DNA from: Streptomyces sp. HUAS 15-9 | GTDB taxonomy: Bacteria; Actinomycetota; Actinomycetes; Streptomycetales; Streptomycetaceae | Direction: 5' to 3' | Length of the DNA: 64,000 bases | Assembly: GCF_025642155.1 (NCBI RefSeq) | Contig: NZ_CP106798.1 | Span: 2,046,001 to 2,110,000, forward strand | Shown: one piece after another, positions 37,605 to 46,762 of the stretch | How the letters are laid out: each line of letters opens with the position of its first letter | How positions within the stretch are numbered: position 1 is the stretch's first letter | Notes under the pieces: model-generated | Told to the model about the DNA's origin: nothing | The model's database searches: none | The model's input: only the letters and a program-made list of their open reading frames with translations | Program-made: the position numbers and the translations under genes

Positions 37605-38997
37605 CGGGAGGTGAACCTTGATAGCACTCTCCGTCACGGATCATCGCCCACAAGACGTTGAGCCTGCGGCGAGCGAGGGCCAGCAGGGCCTGCTTGTGTC
37701 CTTTCCCCTCGCTGCGCTTGCGCTGGTAGTACGCCTTGGAGGCGGAGCATGTCGTGATGCTGACCATCGCCGAGAGGTACATCGACCGCAGCAGGCCACG
37801 GTGGTACCGCTTGGGCCTGCGCAGGTTGCCGCTGACGCGGCCGGAGTCGCGTGGTCTGGGGGCCAAGCCGGCGAAGCCGGCCAGTCGGTCGGCGCTGCCG
37901 AAGGCGTCCATGTCACCGCCGGTGGCGGCGATGAACTCGGCACCCAGCTTGGTGCCCATACCGGGGAGGCTGCGGATCACCTCGGCGTGCGGATGCTCGC
38001 GAAACCTGGCCTCGATCAGGGCGTCGAGCTCGGCGATCTCCTCATCGAGGGCCATCACCCCCTTCGCGAGGCGGACCACCATGGCGGCGGCCAGCCTCTC
38101 GCCGGGCAGCGCAGTCTGCTGGGCTTGCGCGGCTTCCACCGCCTTCTTCGCGAGCGTGGCGGCGCCGCGGACCTTGCGGTGCTTCAGCCAGGTCTCGATC
38201 CGCTTGACGCCGGCGCGGCGGATCGCGGCCGGGGTCTGGTAGCCGGTCAGCAGCGTCACCGGGCCCTTGTTGACCAGGTCCAGCGACCGTTCCAACGCGG
38301 GGAAGATCTCCAGCAGTTGAGCCCGCAGACGGTTGATCTGCCGGGTGCGGTCGAAGACCACGTCCAGCCGCCGGGTGGTCAGAGTGCGCAGGTCGACGGC
38401 GATCTCGTCACCGGGCCGCAGCAGCCCGAGGTCCCGGCGGACCCGGGCCTGGTCGGCGATGACGAAGGCGTCCTTCGCGTCGGTCTTGCCCTCGCCCTTG
38501 TAGGTGGCCGAGGCCCGGTGGACCGCCAGGCCGGTGAGGTAAGCCATCGGCTGGCCGTGATTGAGCAGCAGGCCAATCAGCAAAGCGGCGCCGCCGTGGT
38601 TGAGGTCGACGGCCCACAGCACGTCGGTGGATATCGCCAGGACATCGCCGATGAGCTGCAGCAGCTCGGTCTCGTCGTTCAGGACCCGACGGGACAGCAG
38701 ACGTTCGCCATCCGCGTTGATCACCACGCAATGGTGGTGTTCCTTGCCGATGTCCACTCCGGCCCAGATCTCGGGCACGTTCCCCTCCGCCAGCTCGCCA
38801 TCACATCGATCCCGCAGACGACCTCGCCGACGTTGTCCTACAGCAGCGATCGAGTCGCGTCTCCCAATTGGCGGTCGAGTCGTCGCGGGGCTCCGGGCGG
38901 CCAAGTCCTTTGAGCCGTCGAACCGGCGCTCGCATGACAGCCATACCGAGAACCCCTGGGCCCTCCGATCTTACGAATGACCAGAGCAACCACCCTT
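37571..38997 (-). mobile_element. IS110-family insertion sequence
   Basis: A 1.43-kb insertion between kinase and response regulator genes, carrying one transposase gene. GAAAGG stands at both borders (37565-37570 and 38998-39003), either as a short target duplication or as part of the element's end. No terminal inverted repeats are seen, as expected for IS110-type elements. Borders are estimated from where coding sequence of the flanking genes breaks off. Confidence 0.8.
37588..38778 (-). CDS. IS110 family DEDD transposase
   Basis: A 396-residue transposase. The N-terminal RuvC-like DEDD domain has IWAGVDIGKEHHHCVVIN at the start, and GKTDAKDAFVIADQAR near 117-132 provides the last acidic residues. 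The C-terminal Tnp_20 domain has SLPGMGTKLGAEFIAATGG near 275-293 and the nucleophilic Ser in RDSGRVSGN near 320. The frame is open 42 codons further upstream, but GTG 38778 with GGAGGGG just ahead gives the family N-terminus. The reading frame is intact, so the element may still be active. Confidence 0.92.
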   Translation of the reverse strand: MPEIWAGVDIGKEHHHCVVINADGERLLSRRVLNDETELLQLIGDVLAISTDVLWAVDLNHGGAALLIGLLLNHGQPMAYLTGLAVHRASATYKGEGKTDAKDAFVIADQARVRRDLGLLRPGDEIAVDLRTLTTRRLDVVFDRTRQINRLRAQLLEIFPALERSLDLVNKGPVTLLTGYQTPAAIRRAGVKRIETWLKHRKVRGAATLAKKAVEAAQAQQTALPGERLAAAMVVRLAKGVMALDEEIAELDALIEARFREHPHAEVIRSLPGMGTKLGAEFIAATGGDMDAFGSADRLAGFAGLAPRPRDSGRVSGNLRRPKRYHRGLLRSMYLSAMVSITTCSASKAYYQRKRSEGKGHKQALLALARRRLNVLWAMIRDGECYQGSPPVTAAA

Positions 38998-39013
38998 GAA
39001 AGGTAGGACCCGC

Positions 39014-39676
39014 ATGACCCAGGCCCCGACCATCCGGATCGTCGTCGCCGACGACGAGCGCATGGTGCGCACGGCCCTGCGCGCCATTCTCTCCGCCGAG
39101 CCGGACCTGGAGGTCGTCGGCGAGGCGGCGACCGGCGCCGAGGCCGTGTCGGTCGTACGGGAGCTGCGGCCCGACGTGGTCCTGATGGACGTACGCATGC
39201 CGCAGACCGACGGGATCCGGGCCACCGAACAGATCCTGGCCACGCTCGACGAGCCGCCCCGCATCGTCGTCGTGACCACCTTCGAGAACGACTCCTATGT
39301 GTACGACGCGCTGCGCGCCGGAGCCGCCGGATTCCTGCTGAAGCGGGCCGAGGCCGACGCGCTGGTGCAGGCGGTGCGACTGGTCGCGCGCACCGACAGC
39401 CTGCTGTTCCCGTCGGCCGTACGGGCGCTGGCCGCCGAGTACGCGCGCGCCGTCCCGACGCCTCCGGCCTGGGTGGCGAGGCTCACGGGCCGGGAGAAGG
39501 AGGTGCTGCGGCAGCTGGCCGCCGGGCTCACCAACGCCGAGATCGCCCGGCGCATGGAGGTCGGCCCCGCCACCGTGAAGACACACGTCGCGGCGGTGCT
39601 GGCCAAGACCGGCACACGGGACCGGACACAGGCGGTGATCGCCGCGTACGAGGCGGGCTTTCTGAGACCCCGATGA
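39014..39676 (+). CDS. NarL/LuxR family response regulator
   Basis: A 220-residue regulator. The receiver domain has the acidic pair DDE near residues 12-14, the phospho-Asp in VVLMDVRMPQ near residue 58 and the conserved Lys in FLLKRAEAD near 110. The LuxR-type HTH is LTGREKEVLRQLAAGLTNAE near 156-175. ATG 39014 is preceded by AGGTAGGA. It was presumably the second gene of an operon with the histidine kinase, now separated by the IS. It overlaps the frame of the downstream penicillin-binding protein region only outside that gene's likely start. Confidence 0.9.
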   Translation: MTQAPTIRIVVADDERMVRTALRAILSAEPDLEVVGEAATGAEAVSVVRELRPDVVLMDVRMPQTDGIRATEQILATLDEPPRIVVVTTFENDSYVYDALRAGAAGFLLKRAEADALVQAVRLVARTDSLLFPSAVRALAAEYARAVPTPPAWVARLTGREKEVLRQLAAGLTNAEIARRMEVGPATVKTHVAAVLAKTGTRDRTQAVIAAYEAGFLRPR

Positions 39677-39729
39677 GAAAAACGGGCGTACGGGAACGAT
39701 TACGGCCCTCTCGGTCGTCTTCTTCCGGG

Positions 39730-41184
39730 ATGAACAAGACGATCAGGCGGGCGTCCGTCTTCGCGCTGCTGCTCGTGCTCGCTCTGCTGATCAGGGCGAC
39801 CTGGGTGCAGTACTACGACGGCCAGGCCCTCGCGGACGACAAGGACAACCGGCGCAACGCGATCGAGACGTACGCGGAGCCGCTCGGGAACATCATCGTG
39901 GCCGGCGAATCCATCACCGGCTCGGCGCGGACGACGGGGGGCGACCTCGCGTACAAGCGGACGTACAAGAACGGCCCGTTGTACGCGGCGGTCACGGGCT
40001 ACGCGTCCCAGGCCTATGCGCCGACCCAGCTGGAGGGCATCTACCAGGACCTGCTCAACGGCACGGACAACCGGCTGAAGAACATCATGGACACGGTCAC
40101 CGGCGAGCGCGCCGATCCGGGCAACGTCGTCACGACGATCGATCCCGATGTGCAGAAGGCCGCCTACCGGGCCCTGGGCGGCAACAAGGGCGCGGCCGTC
40201 GCCATCGACCCGAAGACCGGAAGGATCCTCGCGGTCGTGTCGACCCCGTCGTACGACCCCGCGACGCTCACCGACGCCAACACCGCGGGGAGTGCCTGGA
40301 AGCGGCTCACCGCGGACTCGGACAAGCCGCTGACCAACCGCGCGCTGCGCCAGCCGCTGCCGCCGGGCTCGACGTTCAAGCTGGTCGTCGCGGCGGCCGC
40401 GCTGGAGGACGGGCTGTACGAGAACGTGGACGAACACACCGACAGCCCCGACCCGTACACGCTGCCCGGCACCACCAGGACCCTCGACAACGAGAACAAG
40501 TCGGCGCCCTGTGAGAACGCCTCGATGCGGGTCGCCCTGCGCTACTCCTGCAACAACGTCTTCGGCAAGATGGCCGTCGACCTCGGCCAGGACAAGGTGA
40601 GGGCGATGGCCGAGAAGTTCGGCTTCGACGACGACAAGCAGGATGTGCCGGTGCGCGCCTATGCGAGCGTGTACCCGTCGGACATGGACAAGGCACAGAC
40701 GGCCCTGTCGGGCATCGGCCAGTTCGATGTGACGGCGACTCCGCTCCAGATGGCCATGGTGTCGGCGGCCATAGCCAACGGCGGCAAGCTGGTCTCGCCG
40801 CACATGGTTTCGCAGATCACCGACAGCGGTGGTGATGTGCTCCGGAACTACGACGACGCCACGGACACCAAGGAGATCGTCAGCTCCTCCACCGCCGAGC
40901 AGTTGCAGTCGGCGATGGAGACGGTCGTGAAGGACGGCACGGGTACGAACGCGCTGATCGACGGCGTGACCGTGGGCGGCAAGACGGGCACGGCCCAGCA
41001 CGGCGAGAACAACAGCAAGACCCCGTACGCCTGGTTCACCTCGTACGGCAAGTCCGACAGCAGCGGCAAGGAGGTCGCGGTCGCTGTGATGGTGGAGCAG
41101 TCGGACGCGGCGAGGTCGGAAGTGAGCGGCAACGGCCTGGCGGCCCCGGTGGCCAAGGCGATGATGCAGGCGGCGTTGAAGTAG
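39730..41184 (+). CDS. Class B penicillin-binding protein (PbpA-like)
   Basis: A 484-residue peptidoglycan transpeptidase. Residues 8-22 form an N-terminal membrane anchor (SVFALLLVLALLIRA). The PBP dimer domain follows, then the transpeptidase with SxxK as STFK near 214-217, SCN near 271 and KTGTA near 417-421. An in-frame ATG at 39673 would add 19 basic residues; 39730 is preferred because the anchor follows directly. It resembles the extra PbpA copies of streptomycetes that act in septum or spore wall synthesis. It is not in a cell-division cluster here. Confidence 0.9.
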   Translation: MNKTIRRASVFALLLVLALLIRATWVQYYDGQALADDKDNRRNAIETYAEPLGNIIVAGESITGSARTTGGDLAYKRTYKNGPLYAAVTGYASQAYAPTQLEGIYQDLLNGTDNRLKNIMDTVTGERADPGNVVTTIDPDVQKAAYRALGGNKGAAVAIDPKTGRILAVVSTPSYDPATLTDANTAGSAWKRLTADSDKPLTNRALRQPLPPGSTFKLVVAAAALEDGLYENVDEHTDSPDPYTLPGTTRTLDNENKSAPCENASMRVALRYSCNNVFGKMAVDLGQDKVRAMAEKFGFDDDKQDVPVRAYASVYPSDMDKAQTALSGIGQFDVTATPLQMAMVSAAIANGGKLVSPHMVSQITDSGGDVLRNYDDATDTKEIVSSSTAEQLQSAMETVVKDGTGTNALIDGVTVGGKTGTAQHGENNSKTPYAWFTSYGKSDSSGKEVAVAVMVEQSDAARSEVSGNGLAAPVAKAMMQAALK

Positions 41185-41381
41185 GCGCGCCGAAGGGTTC
41201 CCGCGTTGACCGGTTTCGGGTTGTCTCCGTGTTACGTAATCGGGTTCGACCTGCCAAACCTTGTCCGAACCCCCGTACAAGGCAGGCCAAACGATCACTG
41301 CTACGCTCCGAATCCCGTCCGGGGCTTCTCCGGATGCTCGCATGTCATTCACATGACACCCACAGACAGAAGAGGTCACCC

Positions 41382-41951
41382 GTGGGCACAGTCGTCGACG
41401 ACGCCGCCTCGGTGGAGTTCCACGCCTTCTTCGAACGCCACTACGCCGAACTGTCCCGCCTCGCCCACCTCCTGACCGGCGAAGCGGACGCGGCGGACGA
41501 CCTCGCGGCGGACGCGCTGCTCGCGCTGTGGCACCGCTGGGACCGGGTGCGCGCGGCCGACCACCCGGTGGCGTACGCGCGCGGCGTCGTCGCCAATCTG
41601 GCCCGCACCCGCATCCGCAGCGCGGTCCGCGAGCGCCGCCGGATCGCGCTGTTCTGGTCGCACCGCGAGGAGAAGACCGAGAACCCCGACGTGGCGGGCG
41701 TGGTGGATGTGCAGTCGGCGCTGCGCCGCCTGCCCTTCCGCAAACGCGCATGTGTGGTACTTCGACATGCGTTCGACCTGTCGGAAAAGGACACCGCCCT
41801 CGCCCTGGGGGTCTCGGTGGGTACGGTTAAGAGCCAGACGTCCAAGGGCATGGCCGAACTGCAGAAGCTGCTCGGCGCCCAGGGTGTTCCGCAGAGGATG
41901 CACGCGGCGGTGGCGGCGCGTGGCGGCGAGAGCGGAGGAAGGAACCGATGA
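41382..41951 (+). CDS. ECF sigma factor, SigE-like subgroup
   Basis: A 189-residue sigma-70 family member of the small Streptomyces group. Region 2 reads FEAFF-type SVEFHAFFERHYAELSRLAH near 10-29 with HRWDRVRAADHPVAYARGVV; region 4 is LRRLPFRKRACVVLRHAFDL near 113-132 and DTALALGVSVGTVKSQTSKG. The frame is open upstream, but GTG 41382 with AGAGGT just before gives the family start. It overlaps the following membrane protein gene by 4 bp, a layout often used for a sigma factor and its regulator. Confidence 0.88.
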   Translation: MGTVVDDAASVEFHAFFERHYAELSRLAHLLTGEADAADDLAADALLALWHRWDRVRAADHPVAYARGVVANLARTRIRSAVRERRRIALFWSHREEKTENPDVAGVVDVQSALRRLPFRKRACVVLRHAFDLSEKDTALALGVSVGTVKSQTSKGMAELQKLLGAQGVPQRMHAAVAARGGESGGRNR

Positions 41952-42799
41952 GGCAGCAGGACGTGCACGACGAGCTGCGCGCCCGGCTGCACGAGGCGGC
42001 CGAGGCGCACGAACCCGACCGCGCGCGCATCCTCGCCCGCGTCGAGCGGGGCATGGCCGCCGGAACCCGCTCAGACCACCGCGCCACGCGCCCGCCCGTC
42101 TTCGGCTGGGTGCGGGTGGCGAGTGCCACCGCCGCGGTCGCCGGTGTCCTCGCGATCGGCGGGTACGCGGTGGCGTCCGCGGTGAAGGAGAAGACTCCCC
42201 CGCAGCAGACGGTCGCGGTGTCACCGACGCCCACGCCGTCGCCGGACGCGACGACGCGGCCGCCGGTCCACTCGGCGGTCCCGGCCCCCAGCTCGGGTGC
42301 CACCCACGATTCCCGCAGGCCGAGTTCCTCCCCCTCGCCGACCCCGACGGCCTCCGGCTCCGCGCAGGCGCCCACCGCGCGGGGTGAGCAGGACGGTCCG
42401 CTGTGGTCGGACGGCTCGGTGGACCCGCACAGCAACGACTTCTGGGCGCAGAGCAATGTGACCCTGAAGGTCTCGGAGCAACTGAGCTCGCTCACCGTGC
42501 GGCTGAAGGTCGCCCAGACCCGCGGGGTGTCCTCGGCCGGCGCCTGGCGTTCGCTGCCGGAGACCGACTTCACGCAGACGGTGACCGAGGACAACGGCTT
42601 CCTGGTCTACACATGGACGCTGAAGGAGGGCCGCAAGGTCGCGGCGGGTGAGTGGGTGTTCGCGGGGCAGTACAACCACCAGCAGGGCGGCCGGGACGCC
42701 AAGGACGACCGCTACACCATCACGGGCGGCGCGAGCGGCAAGCAGTACGCGGTGACCGGGGACTTCGCGGCCCACGACACCGGCACGGGCGACTCGTAA
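41948..42799 (+). CDS. Membrane-anchored protein coupled to ECF sigma factor
   Basis: A 283-residue protein of unknown function. Residues 1-50 are charged and cytoplasmic (HEPDRARILARVERGMAAG), residues 57-77 are one membrane helix (RVASATAAVAGVLAIGGYAV), 85-150 is a Pro/Ser/Thr spacer, and about 150-283 is an extracellular beta-rich domain (WAQSNVTLKVSEQLSSLTVR). It has no zinc-binding anti-sigma motif (H-x3-C-x2-C). Its coupling to the sigma gene suggests a role as its anti-sigma factor or as an output sensor, but the sequence does not prove it. A PL3 pectate lyase gene follows 85 bp later. Confidence 0.7.
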   Translation: MRQQDVHDELRARLHEAAEAHEPDRARILARVERGMAAGTRSDHRATRPPVFGWVRVASATAAVAGVLAIGGYAVASAVKEKTPPQQTVAVSPTPTPSPDATTRPPVHSAVPAPSSGATHDSRRPSSSPSPTPTASGSAQAPTARGEQDGPLWSDGSVDPHSNDFWAQSNVTLKVSEQLSSLTVRLKVAQTRGVSSAGAWRSLPETDFTQTVTEDNGFLVYTWTLKEGRKVAAGEWVFAGQYNHQQGGRDAKDDRYTITGGASGKQYAVTGDFAAHDTGTGDS

Positions 42800-42884
42800 G
42801 AAAGATTCCGCGGAGGCGGCAACCCTTTCCCCACCGGTGGCGACCAGGAAGCGCAAGGTTCCTCTCCCCACACAAGGAATGGGC

Positions 42885-43715
42885 ATGACTGCACGAGCTG
42901 AACAGCGCGTCCGCCACCGCCGCCGGGTCACGAAGCGGCGGGCGCTGATCGCCGGCTCCGCCGCCCTCGGCATCTCCGGCGCCGCGATCTTCACCACGAC
43001 GATGCTGACCTCCGCGGGCGCCGCGACCTCCTGGCCAACCGCCAAGGGCAGCAAGGCCGTATCGAAGACGATCGAGGTGTCGGGCACCTACGACGGCAAG
43101 CTCACCAAGTTCTACGGGTCCGGCGCCCTGGGCACCGACAGCCAGGACGAGGACCAGGGCCCGATCTTCGAACTCGCCGACGGCGCGACCCTGAAGAACG
43201 TCATCATCGGCACTCCGGCCGCGGACGGCGTGCACTGCCTGGGCAGCTGCACCCTGCAGAACGTGTGGTGGCTGGACGTCGGCGAGGACGCCGCGACCTT
43301 CAAGGGCACCTCCGCCTCGGCCGTGTACACGGTCCACGGGGGTGGCGCGAAGAACGCCGACGACAAGGTCCTGCAGTTCAACGGCGCGGGCAAGCTCGTC
43401 GTCAGCAAGTTCCAGGTGGAGAACTCCGGCAAGCTGGTGCGCTCCTGCGGCAACTGCAAGAAGCAGTTCAAGCGGACGGTCATCATCAACGACGTGGACG
43501 TCACCGCGCCGCTCAAGGCCATTGTCGGCGTCAACTCCAACTACGGGGACACCGCGGCGCTGCGCAAGATCCGCATCCACGGCGACACCAAGAAGAAGAT
43601 CAAGACCTGTGTCCGCTTCAAGGGCAACAACACCGGCAAGGAGCCGACGGAACTGGGCACCGGCCCCGACGGAACCATCTGCCGCTTCTCCTCATCTGAC
43701 ATCACGTACGGGTGA
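42885..43715 (+). CDS. Secreted pectate lyase, family PL3
   Basis: A 276-residue secreted enzyme that cleaves polygalacturonate by beta-elimination. The basic N-terminus and helix (RRRVTKRRALIAGSAALG) form a signal peptide, perhaps Tat-type, cut after AGAA near residue 46. The PL3 domain follows with GPIFELADGATLKNVIIG, DGVHCLGSCTLQNVWWLDVG, and the paired Cys of RSCGNCKK. ATG 42885 has AAGGA 7 nt upstream. A strong terminator follows at 43762. It belongs to a pectin-use locus whose neighbouring part is broken. Confidence 0.9.
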   Translation: MTARAEQRVRHRRRVTKRRALIAGSAALGISGAAIFTTTMLTSAGAATSWPTAKGSKAVSKTIEVSGTYDGKLTKFYGSGALGTDSQDEDQGPIFELADGATLKNVIIGTPAADGVHCLGSCTLQNVWWLDVGEDAATFKGTSASAVYTVHGGGAKNADDKVLQFNGAGKLVVSKFQVENSGKLVRSCGNCKKQFKRTVIINDVDVTAPLKAIVGVNSNYGDTAALRKIRIHGDTKKKIKTCVRFKGNNTGKEPTELGTGPDGTICRFSSSDITYG

Positions 43716-43761
43716 GCGAACCCTCTCGAACCGCCGGCCTGGCCCCCCTCGGCCGGCATGA

Positions 43762-43797
43762 GAACGCCCCCGCCGGTCACCACCGGCGGGGGCGTTC
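43762..43797. terminator. Strong bidirectional hairpin terminator
   Basis: GAACGCCCCCGCCGGT (43762-43777) pairs perfectly over 16 bp with ACCGGCGGGGGCGTTC (43782-43797) around the loop CACC. It ends the pectate lyase gene and could also terminate transcripts coming from the opposite strand. No long T-run follows, as is common in this genus. Confidence 0.85.
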
Positions 43798-44160
43798 GCC
43801 TGTTGCCTGGCCGATCACCTGGTTCATCGTGGCGCCGATGGCCGTGCTGCCCGTGGTCAGGAACGTGGTCGTGGGCAGTGAGCCGTTCGACGCACGGGAC
43901 CCGTACGCCGTCGTCGCGTCCGTCGACCTGAAGGCCGGGGTGGCGACGCCACTGTCCCAGTTGTTCGCGGCGGACACGGTACGGGAGCCCAGCTTGGCCA
44001 GGCCCCCCTTGTTGCCGACCGCCAGATTGCGCGCGAGGCGTGCCTTGCCGGTGGCGAAGTAGAAGCCCGCCTCGGTGTTGGCGTACGCGGTGTTGCGGTT
44101 CAGCACGATCGCACCCGTGTTGGAGTTCGCCGTGGCCGAAAGAGGTTGCCGCACCCGCAC
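43780..44160 (-). pseudogene. C-terminal remnant of a beta-helix pectate lyase
   Basis: A minus-strand frame of about 127 codons encodes only the end of a parallel beta-helix polysaccharide lyase. It has the repeating NTGAIVLNRNTAYANTEAGF and ARNLAVGNKGGLAKLG (about residues 13-32 and 43-58), then a linker and a final NQVIG segment. Family PL9 is the best guess. No start or signal peptide is found upstream, where the sequence turns into unrelated DNA near 44150. It ends inside the terminator hairpin of the opposing PL3 gene. The gap 43716-44257 contains nothing else recognised. Confidence 0.65.
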
Positions 44161-44257
44161 GAAAGGAAACGCGACGGGACCGTCCCCGCTCGGTGCGTGG
44201 ACCGAGCGGAAGACGGTCGCGTCCAGGCGTCCGGCCCGTACCGGGCCGGCTCACCGA

Positions 44258-45055
44258 CTAGCTCACGAAGTACGTCGGGTTCGGCAGCTTGTACGTCCGG
44301 TCGGCGTAGCCGCCGTCGAGGTCCGAGTACTGGTCGCCGAAGTTGGCGATGATGTCGTACCCGAGGTCGTCCTCGATGTGCTCACGGGTGCCGGCCTTGT
44401 ACTGCACGGTCGTGCAGTTCCAGGCGCCCGGGGTGGCGCAGTCCTTCAGGTAGGCCGGCGGGTTGGCCTTGTCCTTGAGGAACATGTGGTCGGCGTCGAG
44501 GTTCACATCGGCGCCGATCTTCTTCAGGTTCTCGACCGCGGCGGTGCGCTGCGCCTCGCTCAGGCCCGAGTTGTAGAAGACCTCGACGCCCTTGGACTCG
44601 GCGTACCGGACCAGCTCGGGGCTGCCGAAGACGGCCGGGCGGTCGGCCTTGTTCACATAGTCCGCCCAGGTGGTGCCGTTGTAGGTGTAGTTGTAGCGCT
44701 TCTCGTAGTCGAGGCTGAGCAGCAGCGTGTCGTCGATGTCGAAGACGACCGCGGGCTTCTCGCCCCGGTGGTGGGCCTTGTGCGCGGCCCGGTCGATGTA
44801 GCGCCTGGCGGCGGAGTCGATGCCCGCCAGGTCCTTGGCGTACGGGCTGTCCGGGGACGCCTGGTACACGCCGTTGCTGTCGGCGGTGGTGCCGTAGTAC
44901 GTGTCGATGTCCTTCACCAGGAGCCCGATGTTGTAGGGCTCGTGGGTGGAGTTGGCCGTCGACTGGTGTGCGGTGGCCGCGCCGGCCCCGTAGAGGGCGC
45001 CACCGGCGACAGCACAGGCGGCGGCGACGGCCGCGAGACGCAGTGATTTATGCAT
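44258..45055 (-). CDS. Secreted HAD-family acid phosphatase
   Basis: A 265-residue protein with a signal peptide (residues 1 to about 30: SLRLAAVAAACAVAGGALYG, cut after ATAHQ region) and a HAD acid phosphatase domain. The catalytic DxD is in AVVFDIDDTLLLSLDYE near residues 103-119, motif II is VFYNSGLSE with Ser/Thr replaced around N-S, and the distal acidic motif is ANFGDQYSDLDGG near 240. Similar secreted enzymes of streptomycetes release phosphate from organic esters. It is alone in orientation between pectin-related remnants and has normal codon use. Confidence 0.88.
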   Translation of the reverse strand: MHKSLRLAAVAAACAVAGGALYGAGAATAHQSTANSTHEPYNIGLLVKDIDTYYGTTADSNGVYQASPDSPYAKDLAGIDSAARRYIDRAAHKAHHRGEKPAVVFDIDDTLLLSLDYEKRYNYTYNGTTWADYVNKADRPAVFGSPELVRYAESKGVEVFYNSGLSEAQRTAAVENLKKIGADVNLDADHMFLKDKANPPAYLKDCATPGAWNCTTVQYKAGTREHIEDDLGYDIIANFGDQYSDLDGGYADRTYKLPNPTYFVS

Positions 45056-45154
45056 GACAAAGGTTCTACGCGCGTCACCACGGTGAGCGCGAGGCCCGTT
45101 GCCTGATCGATATCTATCCCACAGGTGACACGGGCCTCACTTCACCCGTCCGGC

Positions 45155-46252
45155 TCAATTCGTGGTCTGGTCCACGGACTCCTTCCACGGGGTCCGGTCG
45201 CCGAGATACGTCTCGCGGGTCGCCGAGCGGGCCTGTTCGTCGGTGAGTTGGGGCCGGTTCTCCGGGACGGTGATCTCGGCACCCGGGCCCGTGTCGCGGT
45301 ACTCGGCGAACCGCTGGGTCTGCCGCGGATGGGCGGCCGACATGGTGGTGTAGGGCGCGACCGCGTCGATACCGGGGCCGAGCCGGGTGTCCCGGACCGT
45401 GAGCATCGGACGGGCGGTGGGGTCGGAACCGGGGACCCAGGGGCGGGCCGGCTTGTAGAAGGCGTCCGGGGCCTCGCTGCTGACACGGCTTCGGGTGACC
45501 AGGTAGCCGCGCGGCTTGGCGACCGCCGTGGAGGGCGCGAAGACGAAGCCGTACGGCGCGGCGGCCAGGTCGGTGCGGTTCAGGGTGCGGAAGTGACAGT
45601 GCTCGTGGACCGCCGTGGCCCGGCCGAAGACGAAGTCGACATCGCCCTCGACGTAACAGTCGCGGTAGTACTGACGGGCGAAGACGCCGAGCGCGATCGA
45701 GTCGGCGTAGAGGGTGTCCTGGTGACCGAGGAACCGGCAGTGTGTGAACGCGCTCCGGTCGCCCTGCACCTTGACGGCCACGGCCTGGGTGCCCGTGATC
45801 TCCGGGTGGTCGGCGCGCAGCCAGTCGTTGGCGAAGGTGATCCAGCGAGCGGTGAAGCCGTCCGCCTGCACCGTGGTGGTGGCCGATCCGGTGGTGCCGT
45901 AGGTGCCGCCACCGGGCCTGGGTGTGCCGGCCGCGCTGTCGTACACGATCACGACGTCCCGGGGGTCCTCCGAGGCGCCGATCCAGGTCGCCTCCGTGCG
46001 GGTGGCGTCGACGACGACCGTCTCCCGGTAGGTGCCCGGTGCGATGACCAGCGTCCGGCCACCCCCGCTCGCGGCGGTCACCGCGGCCTGGACGGAGGTG
46101 TGGTCGCCCCGGCCGTACGGATCGACGTACAGGTTGGCGGGGTTCAGGCGGCGGGCCGGTGAACCGTACCGGCCGAACGGGCGCGGCCCGCCGTCGGCCC
46201 GCGCGGGTGCCGCCGGCAGCGGGCCCAGCGCGGCACCCGCCAGCCCGAACTC
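45155..46252 (-). pseudogene. Pectinesterase (CE8) lacking its N-terminus
   Basis: The frame encodes a nearly full pectin methylesterase domain: the catalytic-site segments CRFLGHQDTLYADS, RDCYVEGDVDFVFGRA and the ending YLGDRTPWKESVD are clear. Upstream the frame still reads FGLAGAALGPLPAAPARADG, the last half of a signal peptide, but directly before it is the TGA of an unrelated protein. No start codon precedes the signal. The first in-frame start is a GTG at 46081, which would lose the signal and the first strand. The gene was therefore beheaded by a deletion, and any product would stay inside the cell. Confidence 0.85.
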
Positions 46253-46516
46253 TCAGTGGTTCTTCTTCCAGTCGGCCTGCGCAGCATTGAGCTGATCGGC
46301 AAGCGTGTCCAGGAACTCCTTCGCGCTCATCTTCCCGAGCAGCACCTTCTGGAAGTTCGGCTCGTTGTCGGCCTTGGGGATGGTGTTCCAGTCCGGCAAG
46401 TAGTACGGCAACTGCACGATCTTCGTGCTGGACCCGTTCAGCGCCTCGGCGGCGAGCCGGGTCGCCGCCGACTGCTGAACCCATGCGTCCTGCGCCGCCT
46501 CCGTGTTGGCCGGCAC
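46253..46516 (-). pseudogene. C-terminal scrap of a sugar ABC binding protein
   Basis: About 87 codons encode the end of a family 1 extracellular solute-binding protein: AAEALNGSSTKIVQLPYYLP, QKVLLGKMSAKEFLDTLADQ and the ending AQADWKKNH. The first two thirds, including the lipobox, are missing. It ends 1 nt before the beheaded pectinesterase frame, which marks a deletion joint. Confidence 0.8.
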
Positions 46517-46590
46517 CTGCCCCGCGCGGGTGCCGCCGCCGGGGTGGCGCGGGCGGTTTCGCCACGGCTGCGGCTTGGGCCATGAGGGTC
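46517..46590 (-). pseudogene. N-terminal scrap of a sugar ABC permease
   Basis: ATG 46583 on the minus strand, with GAGAAAGGGA about 7 nt ahead, opens MAQAAAVAKPPAPPRRR, a typical beginning of an ABC sugar permease in this genus. It runs out of frame into the binding-protein scrap after about 20 codons. The order of permease start then binding-protein end is not natural and points to at least two recombination events. Confidence 0.5.
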
Positions 46591-46762
46591 CCTTTCTCGA
46601 TTGACGCAGACATGATCATCACGCTCTGTGGTGGCGTGCGTACGCCCCGCCAGTAGGGGTCGGTTCGGGCTGGACCGCAACCCTCGGGTTGGAAGCCGCC
46701 CGCTTCGGCGGTGGGTGGAGTCACGACTGTTCTCCGTTCACGCGTTGCCACAACGGATGCAG

